Shown: piece by piece, positions 32,589-39,697 of the stretch
Position numbering within the stretch: the stretch's first letter is position 1
How the letters are laid out: each line of letters opens with the position of its first letter
From: Diphasiastrum complanatum
Lineage: Eukaryota > Streptophyta > Lycopodiopsida > Lycopodiales > Lycopodiaceae
Direction: 5' to 3'
Assembly: GCA_029204225.1 (NCBI GenBank)
Contig: MU835371.1
Coordinates: 1-39,697, forward strand
Length of the DNA stretch: 39,697 nt
Translations under genes and position numbers: made by a program
Notes under the pieces: generated by a model
The model's input: only the letters and a program-made list of their open reading frames with translations
What the model was told of the DNA's origin: nothing
The model's database searches: none

Positions 32589-33604
32589 ATGTCAGTTGGT
32601 TAGCTTGGCATCCAAAGTTTCTTTGGTCCCAGGGTCACCCCCCCCCCCCCCCTCCCCCCCTTGGAAACCAAGCAACATAGTACATAAAATGTTACATGAT
32701 GATAGTACTAGTCGTTTGAACTTGTGATGATATTTGAATGGTGTAATAAAGAGCCAAGGTTACCTCAGAGATTCATTTTCAAGCACTGTATCTGGTATTC
32801 GTGATCAGCGCTAAGGATGCATGTAGGGCCCCACCCTCGTCTGTGGCAAATACTCCATCCAATATCACAGAATGACACAGATTCACACTTTGTGATCAAA
32901 TATTTAAAGCTTTTTCATGCATTAGGAGCCCTTGCTTGCCTGCACCCTCAGTCATGGTTTTGAATATGAATCACGATGTTGTGGAGGTTAGTAGTTGGGA
33001 CTTGGCTCCAAAGAATCAAGAGCATGCTTACGCCTCCTTACTCGCCTACCCTCCTAGTGCTCACTTTGGATCACAATATGTTGACATCATCCCCGTGAGA
33101 TTATAGCCTCCCATTACATTCCTAAACTCCTATGCTAATGTAAGCACTATAACCCAATAAAATAAAATAAGAATAGTCCAAACTACTACCATGTTGTGGA
33201 ATCTATTGGGTTTCCTAAGTTTTGCTCAAGAAACCTAGTTCACCCATCTCATCAAGTTTTATAATAGAGTCAACTTATATGTGCTTGTCTTACTATGGCA
33301 AGCATCTCTATGTGCATGATCCTACCTTTTGGTGGAGACAACTCAAGTCTATGTAATAGAATATGGTGTATTGTGATTGGTTATAGTTTTCCAAGTTGTT
33401 GATAATTGGCCTTTTGGTCCGAAGTTTTCGATGGCAAATTGACTTATATGAGTTGTGGTTGTGAGTGGTGGACAAAGGTGACTTTATATATTGTGCTTGC
33501 ACATGGTGGGTTCATTTACTCTCCATTCAAACTTGGAAAAGATATATGAGATTAGTTTTATCTTATGCTTATATCCTTGGGTCCTCTTTTTTTTTACAAT
33601 TTTG
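32589..33604. other. Intergenic stretch with a poly-C run
   Basis: A C-run with one T interruption occupies about 32638-32660. Apart from this, no gene, repeat or element end was recognised. Microsatellite-like low complexity is absent. Confidence 0.5.
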
Positions 33605-33832
33605 TCATGTGGCAACTTTAAGCTCCTTGCTTAAAGAGACTAGCCATGTGGCATATCGTGAACCTAATATGTGCAGTCAATCGACGGTCAGGAATGGTAG
33701 ATGTAGCACGCTCTCTTTGGCCAACTTTAAGCTTGTTGGTGAAATACATCCATGTGTCATATTGAGAAGCTTACTTACATGTTTAGCAAATCGAATGTCA
33801 AGTATGATCCATCTGGCACGCTCTCTCTCTTG
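33605..33832. repeat. Diverged tandem duplication, about 108 bp unit
   Basis: Both units run from GGC(A/C)AACTTTAAGCT through CCATGTG(G/T)CATAT, then a GTCA(A/G)TATG-like stretch, to GCACGCTCTCT. Differences are many, so the event is old. Confidence 0.65.
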
Positions 33833-33886
33833 GAGACAACACAGAACAGAATATGCAAGAACTTTTATGGCGGCGGAGCTACTGAC

Positions 33887-34124
33887 GAAAGAAAATCACT
33901 AGTGGTAGAGATAGATAGCATTTTGTTGCTTCTATCATGTGACAGAGCCTGCATTGGCATAGCCATCATCAGTATCGATGGAGAATGAGAAGTGATTTCT
34001 GCATCATCATCCTAGAAGTTAAAGGCCGAGGTGATGGCCGGCGGAGATATGGTGGACGACGTGAAGGAATTGGATCATTCAACTGACTCGAATGAACTCA
34101 GCTCTGAGATTATAGCTAATTCTT
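33887..34124 (+). repeat. Long inverted repeat, left arm (238 bp)
   Basis: This is an inverse copy of 37758-37994, roughly 85-90 percent identical by eye over the whole length, ending abruptly on both sides in both copies. It includes an ATG-started frame at 34034 (AGGDMVDDVKELDHSTDSNE) that looks coding-like. In the right arm that frame is broken by a one-base loss. The arms enclose 3.6 kb. No matching short direct repeats flank them. Confidence 0.9.
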
Positions 34125-34489
34125 GTTGGATTTTTCTCCTTCTTACCAATCGACTAATCGGTTTTAATCTTCATCCATTGTTTATCCAGTTATGTGGATT
34201 TTCCCGTGTTTTTATATAATCTGCAGAATTACAAGTGTTTTTACACAGTCTACAGAAATACACGGAGTTTACAACAGTGTCGCCTTTATCGCCTGTCAAG
34301 AAACCGTTGAAAAAACGCAATGTCGCCTTTTTCGCATTTTTCACCTGACAGAAATCTCGTGTAAAATCATAGTTTTGCATTTTGCTTTTGAGCCTCAAAT
34401 GTTAAGGAAATGACTCTGGCAAAGTGTGGGGCAATCCTAAATGAGCTTTAAGGGCACGGTCGGATTTTTTCGTATTTTTTGCAAAATCC

Positions 34490-34518
34490 CGACACTGTCG
34501 CTTTTTGCGACAGTGTCG
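34490..34518. repeat. Perfect 12-bp hairpin with T5 loop
   Basis: CGACACTGTCGC and its exact inverse are separated by TTTTT. The half-word CAGTGTCGCC or AATGTCGCC also occurs at about 34273 and 34319, each followed by a T-rich run and CGC(C), so the hairpin belongs to a local family of related words. Confidence 0.85.
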
Positions 34519-34848
34519 CCTATGGCTGTTTTAGTTCATTTCTGTAGAGCTACAGTTTTGGTTCACTTATGCAGACATAATGTTTACGGCCAATTTCACC
34601 GCTTATCAGCAATCAATGACAAGGACCGGATGGATGCCAGCAGATCACCAGCCAACTGGCGATCGCAATTGACGACCTAATTTCTTAGTATAAATAGATG
34701 TTCATATTTGTACAGTTTCATTATCAGAATACTTATAGGTACTTCACCAAAAACCTAGTTTTAAGTGACTAAATGCAATGTATCTATATCAACCAATGAG
34801 AGTAGGTCTAAATATGACCTTATCTACTTCACTACTTTCCCAAAATAG

Positions 34849-34957
34849 TAGAAACACTATTTTAGGCCTTATTGACATTAAAAAATTTATCTCTAAGTCG
34901 AAATTTCAATCTCAAAATTGCCAAATTAACTCAACTTAGCTAGTTGAATTTTTCACA
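34849..34957 (+). repeat. Dispersed repeat, copy 2 (partner at 9273-9375)
   Basis: The inverse of the segment at 9273-9375, as described there. It lies inside the 3.6 kb region bounded by the long inverted repeat. Confidence 0.6.
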
Positions 34958-36149
34958 CCCTCTTGGCAACAATGGCTCCTAGCGACATCACAAGAATGCA
35001 TTTTGGTTTCCAAGAGGGGCAAACTCACTCTCCTCCTTGCCCAAAAAAGCAGCCTTTTGCAAAGAAGAAGTTTCTCATTGTTTTTCTCATAACCCTTACA
35101 AAAATCTCTAAATCACCTCACAACCTAAAATCCTTCTATAAAACAACTGCCCGTCGCACTAACAAGTTGACAATAACTAGCTAAATTATTGACCAACAAC
35201 AACTAGATAACAGCCCAAATGCCCCTCTTTTTCTCTTTTTATGGACTCTTGGACAAAGGAGCAATCAATGATGGAGTTATGTCAAGGCGATAATTAATGT
35301 ACAAGAGGGGTCATGAGATTGTGGGGTATTGTCTTTAAAACACATGAAGTTTATAAAAGGGCCTTAAATGGGGCTTATCACTCCTTTGGTCCTCTTCCAA
35401 TGTTCTTACGCCATAGAGAGATGTGTGACAATTTGTTGTAAGCAACATGAATTCATTGATGAATACTTGGAGGAACACAAAAATGTTGTCGTTCTAGACC
35501 TTGAGGTGAACAAAGGAGGTACCAACTACATTTTGGGGACAACTTGTTTTGCTATGGTTAAACAAATGATCTTGAACAATAATTTCATGAGCTTTTGACC
35601 ATGTTGAAAATTGAAATAAGGAGTGGAATAGGCAAAGAATTACTCACTTGTAGGGAAATGGCTACACATCTTTGAAGGGCACACCTCTTTTATGATGTAG
35701 GTTAGTGGTAGGTCTATGCAGGGCTCTTTGTAGCAAAGGGCCTTGCTATTGTTAATGATTACATAAGCATAGATTTTAAAGCTTCGAAGCCCATGTAGGA
35801 AAAAACTAGCTACGCAATTTTGTCCCGATTCGACTTGAATAGAAATTTCAAAGGCAAGTGAACGGTATGCAATGTTGGTAATTGAATTATAGACATTGCG
35901 TAGAAGCATGATTGTACAAAAAAGCACAACCAAACACGCAAGAGACATCGACCCTGGCCACAACAAACTACTGTGTAACATTAGGATCGTCATATATTAA
36001 TTGTTTGGTACAAGTTTATGAAAGATTTTGAAGAGTTCTCAATGGCCTATACTGAGTTCGGAAATATAAAACATCTAATTACAATTAGAAGCCTCAAGTT
36101 TGTAAACAATTAGAAATAGAGAGTTACACGCCAAGAGAAATAATTGAGT
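34958..36149. other. Unassigned stretch inside the inverted repeat
   Basis: There are moderate open frames on both strands (for example 35368-35598 plus, containing FIDEYLEEHKNVVVLDLEVN; 35640-35993 minus, containing ALCYKEPCIDLPLTYIIKEV). I recognise no family in either, and neither has supporting splice or start context. They may be remnants of captured genes. Confidence 0.4.
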
Positions 36150-36790
36150 TCAAAAGTAGTGTGGGCGTCACAGCTCCTAATTTCTCTTGCTGCTTTCTCA
36201 TAGGCAACTGCTACCTCCTCGGCAGTGTCATAGATTCCTAGCCAAACTTGCACATTCTGCTTATGGTCGTTGCCTCACTCCTCTGTACTTGTTTTTTTTC
36301 TCTATGATTATGCGTTTTGTTGCAGCTTTGGCTAAGTACCATCTCCGCATGAACTTCATTCGACATCACTTTCTGCGCCATCAAGCTTTTACTTGTTTTT
36401 GAAAGTTTTCTGCTTACAGTCTTCGTTCGTGCAGATGTCGACAGAGCGGTTTTCAAGTTTGATGATTGATGATTGATGATGGTTGTTGTGGACTGCTCTT
36501 CGGAACATATTTCTCATTGAAACTCTTCTGCATAGTTCTCTCAGTAAAATCATTGATGTAGCTAGGAACATCCCACTCATCTTCACAATCAGAAGAGTAG
36601 GAGAGGGATAATAGGTTTCTATGTTTGCAAAGACATTTCAGATAGTAGTATTTATATGGGCGAGTGAGATTTTGGCTACTAGTAAGGAAATCTTTATATC
36701 TCATGACTTCTGCAGGAGTGTGAATCACGAAATTGTTCAGTATTATGGAAGAGAGTGAGCAGTAATCCATATGAAGCATAAGAAAAAAAA
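36150..36790 (-). pseudogene. ERF-type (AP2 domain) transcription factor pseudogene
   Basis: Reading down the minus strand: an N-terminal region with SLSYSSDCEDEWDVPSYIND near 36560-36620, then CTNEDCKQKTF in another frame near 36400-36430, then a basic lead ATKRIIIEKKNKY. The AP2 domain start YRGVRQRP lies at 36287-36264. The domain then jumps, after a loss of about 15-20 residues, to QVWLGIYDTAEEVAVAYEKA and AREIRSCDA (about 36255-36164) in a different frame. AP2/ERF proteins bind GCC-box or similar DNA in the nucleus. Here the DNA-contacting middle of the domain is gone and at least three frame changes are present, so this is a dead copy. The N-terminal acidic segment recalls the cytokinin-response-factor group, but that is a guess. 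Confidence 0.75.
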
Positions 36791-37539
36791 ACTTCATGCA
36801 TGCAAAGAGAGTCTAGAAACTGTAGGAACGTCTCAATAGGGTACACAAACTATGAAAAAAGAACAAAGTACTAATAATAAGCCTAGAGGGGAGCAAGATT
36901 CTTGAGAAACAAAGGGTGATTGAGAGTTGAGACAGAAGGAAGAGAGAATGGGGGAATCCAATTCAGAAGAAGACAACGATACATAATTTAAGAGCACATG
37001 ACGAACTCGTCAAAGATGAATAAGTACTTGTCTCAATCTCTGCCCCTGGAAGACATGCTGCTGTTTTACAGCCCTTAGCTGATCATCTTCTACACCCATG
37101 CTATCCATCACCATCGGCTCACCGCAGTCCTCATTAAACCACCCCATACCTACCATTGCAAAATCACAATCCACACAATCTGCTTTCCACTCAAACTGAC
37201 TCTCTTGGATCTCACTACAAGCTAGAAAAGTGCATTATACTTACATTCAACAGACAACACCGAAGCGCAAGCTGAATCGTAGTAGCTTTCGAAACAAAAT
37301 ATGCACAGAAATGCTTCAACAGTTGATCCCATCTCACAAAACCCACATTCGCTCTTGAAATTCTACAACAAAGCAGCAATCACCAACAAGTAAGTCACTG
37401 GTTCATCTAAGTTCTAGCTAGCAACACATCCTCCATAGACACTGACAGATGCTTAAAGTTTTTGTCTCGTTTTCTCTCTTTCTCTACTAGCCACCCCATG
37501 ACATCTCTCAAAACATTCGAGAAAAGAGAACTTAAATTG

Positions 37540-37540
<1 letters not shown>
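36791..37540. other. Unassigned stretch inside the inverted repeat
   Basis: No coding frame or element end was recognised. It could include promoter sequence of the ERF pseudogene, since that gene starts near 36790 on the minus strand, but no TATA box in a convincing position was seen. Confidence 0.4.

Positions 37541-37617
<77 letters not shown>
37541..37617. repeat. Compound microsatellite (GT)n(GA)n
   Basis: GT repeats occupy 37542-37590, then GA to 37617. A smaller GA run follows at 37655-37673. Frames across it are artefacts. Confidence 0.97.
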
Positions 37618-37620
<3 letters not shown>

Positions 37621-37757
37621 AATTACAAGCTTCAACGTTCTTCTACTCATAATTGAGAGAGAGAGAGAGAGAGCATGCGCTCCTGCTACCTAACCACAAT
37701 AATTCTCATCACGTGTATCTCCACTTTGTGATATGCAAGAAAGTCCATCAACTTCCT

Positions 37758-37994
37758 AAGAATCAGCTATAATCTCATAGCTGAGTTCATTCGAGTCAAT
37801 TGAATGATCCAATTCCTCACATCATCCACCGTATCATCACTGGCCATCACCTTTGCCTTTAACTTCTAGGATGATGATGCAGAAATCGCTTCTCATTCTC
37901 CATCAATACTGATGATGGCTATGCCGATGCAGGCTCTGTCACATGATAGAAACAACAAAATGCTATCTATCTTGACCACTAGTGATTTTCTTTC
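37758..37994 (-). repeat. Long inverted repeat, right arm (237 bp)
   Basis: This is the inverse partner of 33887-34124. Its outer edge abuts the copia relic exactly where the RT/RNase H homology (DISFAISSLSQYM) begins at 37995, so one of the two was joined to the other by insertion or breakage. Confidence 0.9.
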
Positions 37995-38622
37995 AGATAT
38001 CTCTTTTGCTATAAGCTCACTCAGCCAATACATGGCTAATCCTGGCATTATCCATTGGAAGGCTCTCATACGAGGCATGAGATATATTCGAGCTACCATG
38101 GACCAGTGCATCTGCTATGGAGATGTCAGTAACAACAATCTCCATCAGCTCAGTGGTTATTCTGATGCAAGCTGGGGAGGAGATGTAGACAATCGTAAAT
38201 CCACATCTGGATTTACATTCTTCTTCAACGACGGTCCTATCTCATGGAACGGTTGTAAGCAAACTTTTGTCGCACTTTCTTCTACAGATCAGAATACATT
38301 GCTGCTTCTCAATCTATCAAGGAAGCGTTTTGGTTGAGAAATTTGCTATCAGATCGTAATCTGAAATTTATTTTGTGATAATCAAAGTGCTATTGCCTTA
38401 TCGGCCAACCCTAGATTTCACTCTAGGAGTAAGCACATTAAAATCAGATATCACTACATTAGGGGCAAGGTTCTCGACAAGGAGTAAGCTTAACGTACTG
38501 TAGAACGCAGGAAATGGTTACAGACATATTCACAAAAGCACTCAATGTTAATGCACACAACAAATTTTGTGCATTGCTTAGTCTGAAGATCAAGGCATTC
38601 ATGGATCCAGACTAAGGGGGGG
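37995..38622 (+). mobile_element. Ty1-copia relic, RT end to RNase H and polypurine tract
   Basis: Starting ISFAISSLSQYMANPGIIHW, this covers the C-terminal part of RT, then RNase H (GYSDASWGGDVDNRKSTSGF, the ALSST block with a frame break near 38285, [10 protein letters not shown]-like sequence, then [19 protein letters not shown]). It ends with the polypurine tract AAGGGGGGG (38614-38622). Frame breaks show it is inactive. It is the same family as the minus-strand relic at 9920-10560, which has the duplication that this copy lacks. Everything upstream of the RT C-terminus is missing. Confidence 0.85.
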
Positions 38623-39551
38623 TGTTGGATTTGTTTCCTCTACTCTCCCAAATCCCATCTTTAATCTACCTCCATTCATGCTGCATATTTACTCGCGTTG
38701 TCAGGCAGTCTGCGTATTAACATGCAAATTCTCACAGGCAATAAAAGGACGAAAAGCAAAGGCTGACATCACACCCTCTTCATGCTCACCCCATGCAATC
38801 AGATTGTATGATCAAGAAGTCGAGTATTGGACGATTTGAGTCCTAACGAAAGATGAGCAGATGAGAGTGTATGTAAATTAGCATCAAAAGCTTATCATTT
38901 AGATAGATGAAGTAGATGCCTTGTGGATTGATTTTTTATCATCAGTTATAAGGTTTCAGTCATTTATAGATTGAATAAACTTCGTAGGGCACGCGGTTTC
39001 ATCCGCTATTGTCTTGTGCTCTATCGCTTTATTGACATGTATACTTGATATACTTAATCTGATACTGTTCTTTTTTCTGTGTCCAGATATGTGTTAATAT
39101 TGTTATGCTTATTATTCATTCTGTCTGATCTTTCTAGTTGCTCTTCCTGGTAATCGATGACTAACATTTAGTATTGTCTTTTGCGAATGTTTCACGACTA
39201 ATTATCAATCGAGCATTGTCTAGCTCTTCATGAATCATTCGCGACACATAATTTGTCTTTCTATTCGCAACAAATTATTCTTCTGGCATTTCATTTATTA
39301 TGTTTGGCTGCATAATCCAGAATGATCGTGATTTCCATCACTAAAGTTCTGTTCATTCTGATAGGTGTAGTCATGCTTACGGAGAGAGTCGTATAGCTCG
39401 TTCCACTGCGCACAAATACTTTCTATTCGAGTTCGTTTCTCGTTTGTGTTTCGTTTCTTGTTCGTGTTTGTCTTACCCCTTTGAGCTATTTTTCCGTTTC
39501 TAGCATATGACACCTTTCTCAACTCTCGTTCCTCTCCCTCTCTCTCCAACA
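38623..39551 (+). repeat. Probable 3' LTR (929 bp) of the copia relic
   Basis: It starts TGTTGGA directly after the polypurine tract and ends TCCAACA at 39545-39551, its exact inverse, as LTR ends should. The start is confirmed by the match to the LTR start at 9920. The end is inferred from that inverted match and a plausible length. There is a possible TATA-like ATAAAAGG near 38743. The left partner LTR is absent, so the target duplication cannot be tested. Confidence 0.6.
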
Positions 39552-39697
39552 CATCATATTGGACGTGACCCGAAAGTAACTAATATCCTTGTGAGGCCCA
39601 AAACACACTAAATGGAGTTTAGACAAGGTATGAGACAATGTAGGCATGTGTCGAGTTATCAATAGCAATTTTATGAATAGTTGGTCCATGCTTAGGA
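39552..39697. other. Flanking sequence to window edge
   Basis: No feature was recognised in the last 146 bases. Confidence 0.4.

Noticed and set aside
33887-37994. Mutator-type element called outright
   Set aside because: There is no 9-bp target duplication and no transposase, and the right arm touches copia sequence. It is kept as a hypothesis only.

Overview
The window is nuclear DNA of a land plant, most likely a seed plant. The evidence is spliced genes with short GT-AG introns, a plant-type cytochrome b5, an AP2/ERF-like relic, Ty1-copia and Ty3-gypsy retrotransposon sequence, hAT transposon sequence, and long CT/CA/GA microsatellites. Nothing in it is bacterial or organellar. I cannot name the species. 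It is mostly repeats, with only two convincing host genes.

Layout. 1-2.4 kb: a decayed copia reverse transcriptase/RNase H relic interrupted by about 1 kb of other sequence. 3.28-4.56 kb (+): the last four exons of a conserved but unrecognised host gene, with every splice phase agreeing. 6.7-8.0 kb (-): copia integrase relic. 9.9-10.6 kb (-): copia RNase H relic with an 81-bp internal duplication and the start of its 3' LTR. 10.8-12.8 kb: a (CT)79 tract, a gypsy LTR edge with a tRNA-Asp primer binding site, an array of small hairpins, and an LTR-like remnant. 12.8-13.7 kb: coding-like fragments. These are followed by a complete but disabled copia element (13,729-19,964) with almost identical 737/736-bp LTRs.

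22.26-31.44 kb (-): an apparently intact cytochrome b5 gene of 136 codons in three exons, with a TATA box upstream and an AATAAA signal downstream. Its first intron is 8,458 bp. That intron holds a 313-bp hAT-type MITE with a perfect 8-bp target duplication, several palindrome-rich cassettes, and a decayed hAT transposase gene on the opposite strand that keeps its own introns.

31.7-39.7 kb: two oppositely oriented copies of one foldback MITE family near and upstream of the cytochrome b5 promoter; a 238-bp inverted repeat pair (33.89/37.76 kb) enclosing 3.6 kb that contains an ERF pseudogene and a perfect 12-bp hairpin; then the 3' part of a second copia family with a probable 929-bp LTR.

The most unusual signals are: the hairpin array at 12.07-12.42 kb, whose stems change in a compensated way; the 33-bp phased CCAAT array in the copia LTR; and the intron cassettes, three of which share a core motif next to different palindromic sequences.
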